Shown here: positions 9,160 to 19,056 of the stretch, one piece after another
How the letters are laid out: each line of letters starts with the position of its first letter
Position numbering within the stretch: the stretch's first letter is position 1
Assembly: GCA_903772945.1 (NCBI GenBank)
Contig: CAICTM010000254.1
Location: 1-64,000, forward strand
Source of the DNA: Seminavis robusta
Taxonomy: Eukaryota; Bacillariophyta; Bacillariophyceae; Naviculales; Naviculaceae
Reading direction: 5' to 3'
Length of the DNA stretch: 64,000 bases
Program-made: the position numbers and the translations under genes
The notes under the pieces: generated by a model
Databases searched by the model: none
Told to the model about the DNA's origin: nothing
Seen by the model: only the letters and a program-made list of their open reading frames with translations

Positions 9160-10977
9160 CTACTGCTGCACAGGTGCCCGAGGATGATGAAATGTCGGAA
9201 GGGAGAACTTTTCCCGTTCTCCTTTGCTTTGTCGAATGACACTGCCCCGTTTGGTGGTTTTGAGTTTGGCATTGGTCCATTCCGGCACATCCTCTTGGAT
9301 TTCCCGTTTAATGGTTTCGGCATGGTCCAGATCGACTTGCTCCCCGTTGTGTTTGGCACTGCCATCCAAATGCTGAATCGTTCCTCCTCTTTGGTTCTTT
9401 TTTTCTTGTTGTTGTTCGAGTGCTGCTTTGCGTTCCGCTTCCTTCTTTTCTCGCAAAATGGCATCTTCCTTGGCCTTGCGATCGGCTTCCTCTGCTTCCT
9501 TTGCTTTGCGGGCGGATTCCTTGATCTTGCGTGCCTTTTCTTCGGCTTGTGCTTGCTTTTCAGCGGCCTCTTGTTCCTTGGCGGCTGCCTCTTGTTCTTC
9601 CTTGCGTTTCTGCTCTGCGGCAGCCTTGCGTCGAGCCTCTTTTTCGGCTTGTCGTTTGGCTTCCTCTTGTTCTTCCTTGCATTTCTTCTCTGCTGCGGCA
9701 GCCGCTTTGCGTCGAGCTTCTTCCTCTGCTTTGTTCTTTTGGTTGGCATTTGCTTGCTCTTGCTTTTTGGCGGCTGCTGCCGCCACTTGATCTTGCTGAC
9801 GTTTCTGCCACGCGGCAATGCGACGCGCCTCCTCCTCGCGTTTGCGTTTTTCGTCTGCAGAGGCAGCGTCGTCATTGTTGTTGTTGTCGTTGTCATTGTT
9901 GTCTGGTTCGCAGTTGCAACGACTGCACCGGGGGCACGTGCGGCAAGTATGATTTCTTTCGAGGTGCTCGGAATAGCGCAAGCCATCTGGATCGGCTTTG
10001 GTTCGATTGTTGCTGTTCTTGTTGTTTTTGTCCTTTGCCCCGTCAAAATCGACTGGATTGCGTCCGGCTAGAGGATTGCCCCTGGTCTTATTCTTATTGT
10101 TGTTCTTGTTCTTGTTCTGGTTGGCAGTGCTCTTGCGGTTGTTCTTCTTGTTGTTCTTATTGTTGGAATTGTCACCATCCTGGATTGGATTTCCATAGGG
10201 ATCACGAGGAACGCCATCAAAATCGACGGGGTTTCGTCCCGCCAATGGGTCATCGTTGTGGCCCTGACTAGCAGCATTACGATTGGAAGAACGATGAATG
10301 GGATTGCCATAGGGATCACAGCCGTCAAAATCTCGTGGATTGCGTCCGCCCAAGCCATTGTCCTGACCAATGGGATTTCCGTAGGGATCTCGAGGAATAC
10401 CGTCATTGAAATCTCGTGGTTTATTGGAGGAACGATGAATGGGATTCCCGTAGGGATCAACGGCATCAAAATCAACGGGATTACGACCAGTCAAAGTGTG
10501 ATTGCGCGTGGTCGAACGCGACACCACCGTTGGCTTGCTGTTGTGGCTGTTGTGACTGTTGTCAAACTCAAAGTCGACATTGGCCTTGTCAAAGTCCACC
10601 GGATTGCGGCCATTGAGAGGGTTCGACTTGTTGTTACTACTACTACTACTAGTAGTTGATCTAGTAGAAGAACCCGTCGAAGCTCTGCGGCTGTCGTTGG
10701 AAGGCATGGATGGCTGGGGTACACTTTTGCGTGGCATTGCATCTTTTTCAAAGGGGTTACGTCCCTTGAGAGACTCTGTACTGTACATGGTACTAGCAGT
10801 CTCGTCGTCGTCGGTCTTCGCCACACCCTTGTCCTTGTTGTTCTTGCCAAACATTCCCCCAAATACCGTATTGCGACGCTTCGAAGTTGGAGTAGAAGAC
10901 ACGCGGATGTGATCATTGTCATCGAACGACTCGGCGGCCCCTTGATTCATTGTGCTCTTGCGACGGCCTTTCATCAT
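9160..10977 (-). CDS. Low-complexity protein with GRNPVDFD/DPYGNPI repeats and a charged coiled coil
   Basis: The single frame encodes 605 aa, with ATG at 10977 and another one codon later. Family unknown. The N-terminal half carries repeats built from two motifs. GRNP(V/R)DFD occurs five times, plus a variant GRNPFEKD. DPYGNPI occurs four times, twice followed by HRSSN. Asn/Lys-rich linkers separate them. Next comes a Cys cluster (CRTCPRCSRCNC) that could bind a metal. About 200 residues of Lys/Glu/Ala-rich sequence follow, predicted as a long helix or coiled coil. The sequence is highly hydrophilic, with no signal or membrane segment. A cytoskeletal or scaffold role is possible but is only inference. 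The long plus-strand frames here are shadows of this biased sequence. Confidence 0.7.
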   Translation of the reverse strand: MMKGRRKSTMNQGAAESFDDNDHIRVSSTPTSKRRNTVFGGMFGKNNKDKGVAKTDDDETASTMYSTESLKGRNPFEKDAMPRKSVPQPSMPSNDSRRASTGSSTRSTTSSSSSNNKSNPLNGRNPVDFDKANVDFEFDNSHNSHNSKPTVVSRSTTRNHTLTGRNPVDFDAVDPYGNPIHRSSNKPRDFNDGIPRDPYGNPIGQDNGLGGRNPRDFDGCDPYGNPIHRSSNRNAASQGHNDDPLAGRNPVDFDGVPRDPYGNPIQDGDNSNNKNNKKNNRKSTANQNKNKNNNKNKTRGNPLAGRNPVDFDGAKDKNNKNSNNRTKADPDGLRYSEHLERNHTCRTCPRCSRCNCEPDNNDNDNNNNDDAASADEKRKREEEARRIAAWQKRQQDQVAAAAAKKQEQANANQKNKAEEEARRKAAAAAEKKCKEEQEEAKRQAEKEARRKAAAEQKRKEEQEAAAKEQEAAEKQAQAEEKARKIKESARKAKEAEEADRKAKEDAILREKKEAERKAALEQQQEKKNQRGGTIQHLDGSAKHNGEQVDLDHAETIKREIQEDVPEWTNAKLKTTKRGSVIRQSKGEREKFSLPTFHHPRAPVQQ

Positions 10978-12832
10978 TGTCTTATCTATCTCTTGATCTC
11001 TACACTACTGTAGTAGTCAGATGCTCTACCAAAAAATATAGTAGTGAGAAACAGTGAGAAAAATGAAGGATCTCGCGGAAGGAAGCAAAAAGTGGAGCCA
11101 AATCGAGATCTGACGTTCGGATGTTTGGACACAGCTGTTGGCCACCGGAAAGTCATGTGGCAGCAGTCCCAGATACCATTCTAAATAATCACCTTTCTCA
11201 AGACATTCCAAGAATCCCCATAAGCAAATTGTACTCAGAGTAGTCACCTTTACACTCTTTTACTAGGTTTCGCTGGCTCGTAGATTTAACGTAATTGCCA
11301 AACATATAAGGAGCGTCCACATGCCACACGCCACCCAGCAGAGCGAACAGTCCCGATGCATCCAAAGTTTGTGGGAGCAAACACGATGACCATATTAAGT
11401 CACGCCGTTCTACAAGGTTCCAACTCCCAATATCGATGCAGGTCTCGACGTGGAAGCCTTGTGACGAGTTCAGTCCGTCTGAGACTTACTTGTCACTCTG
11501 TGCCTCATGAACCAGGCTTTAGACTCAGTCCTCCTAGCTACCGGTAGCTAGAGTAGGTCGACGGCTCTGCGGCTCGCACCCAGCCCCAATCTCTTCGCCG
11601 CTGGCTAGCTAGTAGCCCCGTCCAGATGCTTGGCTTGTTGAGGCTCATGCAAGGTTCCAGGTTCCAAGCAAAAGCCAAGGCGAACCCTACTAGCCAGTTG
11701 CCCAGCCAAGTGCTGCCCTCTACATGGTGTATCTACAGGTTTTGATTCGTCCTTCAGTTCTTGAGTCCTCCATTTCAGAAAAAGGCTCCAGCAGGCCGCC
11801 GAGAACAACTGGGCACCTTCTTGGTTCTACCGTCCTTGTAGACCTTGTGCGAATTAGTACAGTAGGTAACATCAAAGTTGATATCAAACAGACAGCTGTG
11901 TCCACTTGAGTTGTCAGCCCAACTGGCTTCCGTTCCTGGTCCCTCGATTTGGAGAAAACCACGATGGGAAATGCCGTGGAAACTGGAGCTTCAGCTCTCC
12001 CAACCACAGCAGGAACTTCTTCTGAACCAGGGCCAACGTTTGTAGAAGCATAACATCGAATGGGTTCATGGGGGCCTTGCTTACTGTTTCGCAGATCATA
12101 CATAAACAACGGTAGTACGGTATGGCAAAACGATGGCAGCGGTATCGCCATGGATGGCTGGACTCGAGTCGCCGCCCGATCCTACCGGTACGTCATGGCT
12201 GGTGTATTCATGGCGATGTTCTGCGTCCGGGCCAACACGCAATTCACCATGTTGAGGAAGCGCCAATTGACGCGGGCCTGTTGGTAATGCCCATGATCTG
12301 CAAGGTTAGCGCTATTGCGAGGGCAACGTCACAGCAAAGCTAATGCTGGCGGAGGAGGAAAGATGAAACGACACAGACATTTTCCACCGTACTACGGTAG
12401 CCGGCTGCATGCAGCCGAAAAGATCGAGCATCAATTTTTTTAGAAGGAATACTGGTATTAGTCAGGGCTAACAGGGATGAAGAGTGAGTCACTCGAAAGG
12501 TGTGGTGGTCTTGAATCTGCCTGGACAGAACACTTATGGACGATGACCATCTCTTGCAAGCAACAATTCGTGAGAACGACTACCAGGTAGCCACAGCACA
12601 GACTACCGGTACGTATCCTGGTGATCGTTTCGAAAACAAGGACGCCGTCCACTGCCCATAACGCCATTCTATCACTATAGCTGGAACAGGAACCGGGAAC
12701 CAGTATGTTTGTCTCCAGAGAGAGGCGCATATAGCACGTCAACACGCTCGCGATGTTGCCCGCAGAGACGACAGCAGATCGCACATGGATTATTTCGTTA
12801 CAGTAGTATCCACCAGTCTTTTAACGTTACTG
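10978..12832. other. Intergenic, no gene seen
   Basis: About 1.85 kb. The frames present (for example a 143-codon one on the minus strand at 11720-12151) have no recognisable motif. Several short palindromes (CTAGCTAG, TACCGGTA) occur. No tRNA or other RNA gene was recognised. Confidence 0.5.
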
Positions 12833-14392
12833 CTATTGGCTATGTTCTGTTTGCCTCAATGTGACTTGCATGGGAAAGCCACCCTTCATCTTGGCAATTA
12901 ATGAAAAGCCCTGAAGGGAACCATCATGTCCTCTCGTGTCTTGGAACTCAAACCTTTGAACCAAATACACCAGTGTCAACTTGAGTGTGTTGAGGGCCAT
13001 GGGTTTCCCAAGACACAACCTCTTTCCTGCATTGAAGGCTGTGAATTTAAAAGCTGATGGCTCTTTCTGGTCCAAGAATCTTGTAGGCTTGAACTCACCA
13101 GCATCACTGCCCCAAACATGCCTGCTCCTTCCCATGGTATATGGTGGAAAGCTCACCATGGATCCCTTGGGAATGAAGGTTCCATCGGGCAAAACATCAT
13201 CATTGACAGCATATTTTACCTCCTTTGGAACAGAGGGGTGCAATCGAAGAACCTCCATGACAACAGCATCAATGTATTTCAACTTGCCAATAGTATCATA
13301 GGAATAATCCCCGTCAGTGTCATGGTCTACCTTGCCACAAACTTCATTTGCTTCTTGCAGCATCTTCTCCGCAACTTCGGGATGCTTGATAAGCTCAAAG
13401 AGAGACCAGGAGAGAGCAGCAGCTGTGGTGTCCCGACCAGCAGCCATTACATTCATAATGACATCCCTCAGCTCCACATCTGAAATTGGATCGTCATGCT
13501 TGTTGGAATAGTCAATGAATCGACTGAGAATGTCAGGACCAAGGTTCCCATCCTTGGATGTACGCCTTCGTGCCTGGACAATTTCGTTGGCATTCTCATC
13601 AAGGACGACCTTGAGCTCACGAATCCTCCTTTCTCTCTGGCCAATATGTAAGGTTCGTTTGAAATCAAAGAAAGGATCGGTCACTCGTTGAATCATGAGT
13701 GTCTGCATTTCATCAAATGCTTGTGCAAAAGGATGCTGAGTTTCATTATTCAAGCTTCCGTATTCCGCTCCAAAGGCCACAATGGATGTGATATCAAAAG
13801 TCATGCGAAAGAAGAGATCTTGAACATCCACTTGTCTTCCGGTGTTCTGGGCCTTCTGCAAAACATCTGAAAGCTCTTGCACTTTCTTCAATGTAACTTT
13901 GGACGACTCTCTTAGTAGATTGGTGGAAAACATCCGAGAGGTGATTTTTCTGTGGCGATACCAAGTTGGGCCATCGGCCACAAAGATCCCATTCCCCACG
14001 AGTTCCCGAAATGTACTTCGAATATGATCCCCCTTTTCATAATTTTCAAAGTTGCCGGAAAGCATGTGTTCAATGTTCTTTTCGTTCGTGACACAAAAGT
14101 AGGGCCCTTGTGAGACTCCAAAATTGGGCATTGGTCCTCCCCATGTGCACTGGTGCTTTTGGGTTGTTTCGAGAATGACCTCCTGGACGTTGCTAGCATT
14201 TTTAAGAAAGAACTTGAGGATTCCAAGAAAATGGTGTCTTTCTGGTCCGGGCAAGGATTCATCCACAGGCGTTGGCTTGATGCGGCTGTAGACCCGAAAC
14301 AGAGAATGTAGAAAGATGCCAATGACAACCACCGCCACTACACTGGACGGCAGCGGCGCTTGAGTATCGGTACTATTGGTCATTGTGCTCAT
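12833..14392 (-). CDS. Cytochrome P450, CYP86-clan type (copy 1)
   Basis: The intronless 519-aa protein starts at ATG 14392 (second ATG three codons in). An N-terminal anchor (about residues 15-35) is followed by a proline-rich hinge (LPGPERHHFLG). The I-helix reads AAGRDTTAAALSW; AGRDTT is typical of the CYP86/CYP4-like fatty-acid hydroxylases. The ExxR motif is EVLRLHPSVP, and the haem loop is FNAGKRLCLGK with the Cys ligand. It is therefore expected to be an ER haem monooxygenase. Omega-hydroxylation of fatty acids or related lipids is the family-based guess; the true substrate is unknown. Two close paralogues lie on the opposite strand at 19057 and 22159, so this is the inverted member of a local cluster. 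Confidence 0.92.
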   Translation of the reverse strand: MSTMTNSTDTQAPLPSSVVAVVVIGIFLHSLFRVYSRIKPTPVDESLPGPERHHFLGILKFFLKNASNVQEVILETTQKHQCTWGGPMPNFGVSQGPYFCVTNEKNIEHMLSGNFENYEKGDHIRSTFRELVGNGIFVADGPTWYRHRKITSRMFSTNLLRESSKVTLKKVQELSDVLQKAQNTGRQVDVQDLFFRMTFDITSIVAFGAEYGSLNNETQHPFAQAFDEMQTLMIQRVTDPFFDFKRTLHIGQRERRIRELKVVLDENANEIVQARRRTSKDGNLGPDILSRFIDYSNKHDDPISDVELRDVIMNVMAAGRDTTAAALSWSLFELIKHPEVAEKMLQEANEVCGKVDHDTDGDYSYDTIGKLKYIDAVVMEVLRLHPSVPKEVKYAVNDDVLPDGTFIPKGSMVSFPPYTMGRSRHVWGSDAGEFKPTRFLDQKEPSAFKFTAFNAGKRLCLGKPMALNTLKLTLVYLVQRFEFQDTRGHDGSLQGFSLIAKMKGGFPMQVTLRQTEHSQ

Positions 14393-15710
14393 TTGTTAAT
14401 TTTGTGTTGGTTGGTTACTAGTAGTTGGATGGAAATCGGTTTGTGTGCTTCATCGGTCCATGGAACCATCGAACCCACGAGCAATCGGCATGCATGAATC
14501 GGCAAAGCCACTGGACAGGTCAAAAGTTCAAAAGTGTGCAGAAATGCTGGTCACGAAATGCTGCCCTCAACGGCAACCGCAACCTGCTTGCGGACCCTTC
14601 CCGTGGTTGCCTGCATCCACGAGCCCGCGAAAAGCACTTGGGGCTGCATGCAGGACCGCTACAGTACTGGTACCGATGACTGGCAATGATACATGTGCTT
14701 ACCATACTATTACACTATTACGGTACTGTACTTGATACTCGTATTTAACTTATATGTACCAGTATGACATAAGCTGTGACATAGCAGCTCAGCAGTACTA
14801 GTAGTACGCTGTTTCGGTACTCTAGTGCTGTAAGCTGACGACTCGACTCGCACGGCGAATGGGTCGTGAGTTGCCTGTTGTTTTGCTGGCTTGTGGACAC
14901 TTGGGGAGAGGTGTGTGTATTAAAAAAAAAAATAGTCCATCAATTGGTAGATGCTGCCATTGAGAGAGAACTCTATGAAGGACCAATGAGAAGTGTGTCT
15001 GAGTTTACAAAAATTCCAATTCAACATCCAGGTATAGATAGATATGATAGCCAGCCAACAAGTTGATCAGGGAAGCAGCCAAGTTGATACAGTAGCTAGT
15101 ATCATGGCATGGCTGCATGGAAGCCAGCCGCTGTCGGTATCTGCACAATGTGGGTGAATTCGTAGCATCTCTTGCGGTAACGCAGCAGCCATCAAACGCA
15201 CACAAGCCATAGAACGGATCGATAATAGATGATAGCTGCACTATTTTAAAATAGCACTTGTAGCTGAATCATGGGTACTATAACAACTTGTGGCCCTGGT
15301 TGGAGCATCCATCATCCAGTACGGGTAGATCCATCACACACACAATCCACGTTCTGGAGGACTGATAAGGTGGATAGATAGAAGACCAAGAGGAACACAC
15401 ATGGAGTGCTAGTATGGTATTGTACCTGGTACTGTGCTGGGCGCTTTCGAATGCCTAACAGAAACAGCTACTGAAACAATGATTTTAGGTTGGGTCAAAA
15501 GTATTCTTAGCAGCTTAGCCAGCTTATCTCACAGTCTATCCTCCAAGAAGATCCAAAACAGACACGACTCATCAGTCGTATCCATCAAAGCATCCATTGC
15601 ACAAGCGTCAACAAAGCAACAGCCTTCGCTTCTCACTCGCTCACACTAACTAACTAAACAGCATAAGAAACAAATACAAGATAAACAGATAAACAGAAAG
15701 ATAGATAACG
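14393..15710. other. Intergenic, no gene seen
   Basis: About 1.3 kb between the divergently transcribed P450 copy 1 and the PITH-domain gene. It may contain both promoters. A poly-A run lies near 14920. No RNA gene or conserved frame recognised. Confidence 0.5.
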
Positions 15711-16367
15711 ATGGACCCCCCGGAATGCAGCGGCCACTCTCACGACCATGGCGATCACACGGACGACTTGGGGTTATCACTGCGTCCTCAAATGGATTTG
15801 GATCGCGTGCAATGTTTGAACGAAGAAGTGGCGAATGCCGGACGCTCGATTCTCAAGTTGCACGAAGAACGTCTCTCGACACGCCCTAGTTTGACTTCCC
15901 CCGAAGACGATCCCGAATTGCTCTTGACGATTCCCTTTACCGAAGCCGTCTCGTGCCAGACCATATCCATTCACAGTCTGGGTAATACTGCCGGGGTAGC
16001 AGCACCACGGATCGTCAAGTTGTTTGCCGAGCGAGAGAATCTGGATTTTGATACGGCGCGGGAATTGGAACCCTCCATGACATTGGAACTCTTGCCGCCC
16101 CATCACATGCCCGAATTAGGAACCATTGATTATCCCTTGCGACCGGCGGGTAGATTTCAAAACATTTCCACATTGACCATTTTTGTCGAATCCAACTACG
16201 ACGACAATGGCGAAGCGGGAACCGAAATCACCTATGTGGGCATCAAAGGCAAGGGAACCAAAATGAAACGAAAAGCTGTCGATTGTGTCTATGAATCACA
16301 AGGAATGCCTAAAGATCACAAAGTACCGGGAGGGGAGTTTGGTAATACCGATGTCGTTCCAGAGTAG
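15711..16367 (+). CDS. PITHD1: PITH domain-containing protein (PITHD1-like)
   Basis: The single exon encodes 218 aa. The start reads MDPPECSGHSHDHGDH, the Cys/His-rich opening seen in PITHD1 orthologues. The PITH domain of thioredoxin-like proteins follows: DRVQCLNE, SDDPELLL-type and SIHSLG segments, an RNISTLTIFVESN-type strand (here FQNISTLTIFVESN), and the closing EITYVGIKGKG. Length agrees with the family (about 210 aa). PITH domains bind the proteasome regulatory particle in TXNL1; PITHD1 itself is a conserved cytosolic or nuclear protein whose role in algae is unknown. It sits among the P450 genes but has no evident link to them. Confidence 0.9.
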   Translation: MDPPECSGHSHDHGDHTDDLGLSLRPQMDLDRVQCLNEEVANAGRSILKLHEERLSTRPSLTSPEDDPELLLTIPFTEAVSCQTISIHSLGNTAGVAAPRIVKLFAERENLDFDTARELEPSMTLELLPPHHMPELGTIDYPLRPAGRFQNISTLTIFVESNYDDNGEAGTEITYVGIKGKGTKMKRKAVDCVYESQGMPKDHKVPGGEFGNTDVVPE

Positions 16368-16973
16368 CTTGCAAATACATCACTACACCATGCACAACCT
16401 GAGAAGTAGCCATTTGCTTGCTATCTTACCTTACGTGTGTGCACTGTGGAGACAGGTTGAATTGCAACTAGCTTGAGCTAGCTAGCTAGAGATGCAGGCC
16501 AGACTAACCAGTGCCGTAGTCTAATCTATACATCTATAGTCTATCTGCAAATACAAGAAACTCCTGCTGCTTCGTGGCCATGGCTTGCCTTGCTAGCTAG
16601 CTGTGGTTCCGACAGGCCAACACCGACTTCACATAACATCTTAGGGGCTGTCACAGTATACTTACTTTTCCTTTGAATCTAGCTTTCCGGGCCTGCAACA
16701 GCGGATCCATTCGGGTACGGTAGGGTGTTGCGAACAAGGCTTTTTGCATGGATATCGGTTGTCGTGTCATAGAATCGAATAGCTTTTGATGGCCACCACG
16801 GTAATAAAAACGATCAGATTAGTTCTGCCAGGGGCAACGCTACAAGTCGACACCGCACATCATGTTGGAATCGAACGATTCAATCCTTCGAGTCTTCCAC
16901 ATTGTCAATGCCGCCCAAGTATCGATAGTACTGTTCGTACCGGTACTCAACCAACAAACACATCCTTCTTCAT
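16368..16973. other. Intergenic between convergent genes, no gene seen
   Basis: About 600 bp separating two convergent 3' ends. Contains GCTAGCTAGC runs near 16475-16490 and 16590-16600; otherwise nothing recognised. Confidence 0.5.
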
Positions 16974-18470
16974 CTATGATTGTTTGGCAGTTTTCTTCTT
17001 GTTGGCTGCCAAAGGCTTCTTGTTGTTGGCTGTCGATGCCTTCTTGTTGTTGCTTGTCGATTGATTCTTCTTATTGTTCTTGGGTTGTTCTTTTTGTGCT
17101 TCAATATCCTCTTCTTCCTGTTGCAATTCGCCCGGTCGTCCACCACACAACTCTCGTCCACACGCACAACAACAGAGTCTGGCCAGTACCCCCGAAAAGA
17201 GAATGGTTTCAATGACTGGGAACCAAAAGAACCACGCCGATACCAGTTCGACCAAATAACTCAATAGGAATTCGTAATTCTCCTTGTTGGAAATGGATTT
17301 GGAATCGACCAGGGATTGTGTAATGTTACTGGCTGCACCGTTGTTTAACTGCGAGTAATCCAATTCTCCTCCTCCTTCGACATGAGCTCGAATAACGACT
17401 GACAAGGTCGCCACGGCACCAATGATAATGACACCCGTCACAACCAAGACATTACAGAATTTTTTGGTTTTGCGGACCCACACGGCATCGGCTGTAATAC
17501 AGGCACACGATGTGGCGTACCAGACGGTATTGTCCCACACGGCATGAATGGCACTGCCCGCCGTCCACAACAATAACATGCCCGGAGACAAGTCGACCGT
17601 GGTGTAATCTTCGATAATTTGTCGTTTTTCGTCCAAGGATTGTTTTGGTTTCAATGCCGAAACCAGTTCATCTTGTGGATTGTCGTTCTGAATGAATAGC
17701 AAGAAAATGATATTGGTAATGACCAGTCCCACCATGATACTGCCAATAATCTGGACCAGTCTCATCCATTTGGAAATGGGATGGAGTGGATGTTGAAAGC
17801 AGGCGCTAAAGAGGGGATGATTGTTGGCGAAATATTGGATCCAATCGGACCACCAAGTGGTATTGCCTGGTAAATGGTAGGCTCCTTCTCCTAGTAGTTT
17901 TTGAATGTGTTGTTCTTCAGGAGTTAACGGAATTTCTTCGGGAGTGTCTTTGGGGGTATCCTGTTTCTTATTGGTGGTAGCAGCATTCTTCTTGTTGGTG
18001 GTGGCAGATGAAGTAGTACTATTGCTTTTGGTTTTGGCTGGTGCTGTGTTCTTCTTATTAGTGGAAGCAGTCTTGGCAGCAGTGGTGCTACCGGTAGTAG
18101 GTTTGGTGGGGGTAGAGGTAGCTTTCTTCTTGGCAGCAGTTGCAGTACTAGTTTTGGTAGCAGTGGAAGGTTTGTTGTTGACAGACTTCTTTGGGTTGGC
18201 TTTGCTGGTGGTACTCGTCTTGGCAGTGCTAGTAGTGGATTTGGTTGGCTTCTTCTTGACTGCTGCAGGAGTTTTCTTACTAGGTGGAGCACTCTTTCGC
18301 TTGGCGGCAGCTGATGCTGTAACCGTTGCCTTTTTCTTTTGTGGAGGAACCGAACTAGCTCTCGGTTTCTTCTTGGCATTGGTTATACTAGCTCTAGAAC
18401 CATTCTTGGGTAGTGAAGCACTCCTCTTGCTACCTGCTGCTGGTTGGCTGCTAGAACGGGCCTTCGTCAT
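16974..18470 (-). CDS. Multi-pass membrane protein with histone H1-like basic tails
   Basis: The single exon encodes 498 aa from ATG 18470; the frame upstream begins with TTG and is not used. Residues 1 to about 180 are almost entirely Lys, Ser, Thr, Ala and Pro, like the tail of a linker histone. A compact core follows with about four hydrophobic helices: IMVGLVITNIIFLLF, LLLWTAGSAIHAV, VLVVTGVIIIGAVATL, and a last pair around YLVELVSAWFFWFPVIETILF. A CCCACGRELCGG Cys cluster comes after the last helix, then a second Lys/Asn-rich tail. No signal peptide is visible. I do not recognise the family. The basic tails could contact nucleic acid, acidic lipid or biosilica components, but that is speculation. 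Confidence 0.75.
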   Translation of the reverse strand: MTKARSSSQPAAGSKRSASLPKNGSRASITNAKKKPRASSVPPQKKKATVTASAAAKRKSAPPSKKTPAAVKKKPTKSTTSTAKTSTTSKANPKKSVNNKPSTATKTSTATAAKKKATSTPTKPTTGSTTAAKTASTNKKNTAPAKTKSNSTTSSATTNKKNAATTNKKQDTPKDTPEEIPLTPEEQHIQKLLGEGAYHLPGNTTWWSDWIQYFANNHPLFSACFQHPLHPISKWMRLVQIIGSIMVGLVITNIIFLLFIQNDNPQDELVSALKPKQSLDEKRQIIEDYTTVDLSPGMLLLWTAGSAIHAVWDNTVWYATSCACITADAVWVRKTKKFCNVLVVTGVIIIGAVATLSVVIRAHVEGGGELDYSQLNNGAASNITQSLVDSKSISNKENYEFLLSYLVELVSAWFFWFPVIETILFSGVLARLCCCACGRELCGGRPGELQQEEEDIEAQKEQPKNNKKNQSTSNNKKASTANNKKPLAANKKKTAKQS

Positions 18471-18499
18471 GGTCAACTCAACTCAACTCAACTCAACTC
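18471..18499. repeat. (TCAAC)n microsatellite
   Basis: About five tandem TCAAC units lie immediately upstream of the ATG at 18470, in the likely 5' leader or promoter of the basic-tailed membrane protein gene. Confidence 0.85.
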
Positions 18500-19056
18500 G
18501 AACAGAACAGGAAACTAAGTCTTATGTTGAATCGGGTTTACTAGGGATTAGAGAGAGCTAAGAGGAGGACGGAGACAGAGGTCAAGGGGGGCACGACGCA
18601 GGAACGCAAGGCAGGCAATCAAGGGCGCAAGCAGGGCAACTAAGTCTTATGATGTGCAAAGGCGCAAAACTGGCTTCTGGGATAACGAAACCCGTTATCT
18701 ATTGCAAAACGGTCAGGAGCAGTTGTTCCGACTCATCTATTTTGTAGGGTTTGGGTTCAACTCAAGCTGTTCGATTGAACAAATACTTCGATTAGTTGAA
18801 CCGATTCTAACTCGATCGCAACATGCTATCCAGTCTGCCAGCATGTTGGGACCTTGCATGACATGCAACCCACATCTCCGGTAGCGTCGAGCCTTTGCCA
18901 GAAGAATAAGGAAGATCGATCCAGCGCTCATAAATTTAAATAGAGTTGAAATATAGCCATTAACGACGACAGCTAAGACCTCGAAGTAGTAAAGGTATTC
19001 AAAGTCAAAAGAACTTCTTACAACCACAGCATCTCCAATCCTGCCTCTTGGCAGAA
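18500..19056. other. Intergenic between divergent genes, no gene seen
   Basis: About 560 bp between two divergent starts; presumably both promoters. No conserved frame or RNA gene recognised. Confidence 0.5.

Noticed and set aside
9184-10271. Long plus-strand frames (up to 295 codons) over the repeat and coiled-coil gene
   Set aside because: They are shadows of the biased minus-strand sequence; their translations are Leu/Phe/Cys-rich mirror images without family features.
17905-18561. 218-codon plus-strand hydrophobic frame
   Set aside because: Antisense of the Lys/Ser/Thr-rich tail of the membrane protein gene, which explains its Val/Leu richness.
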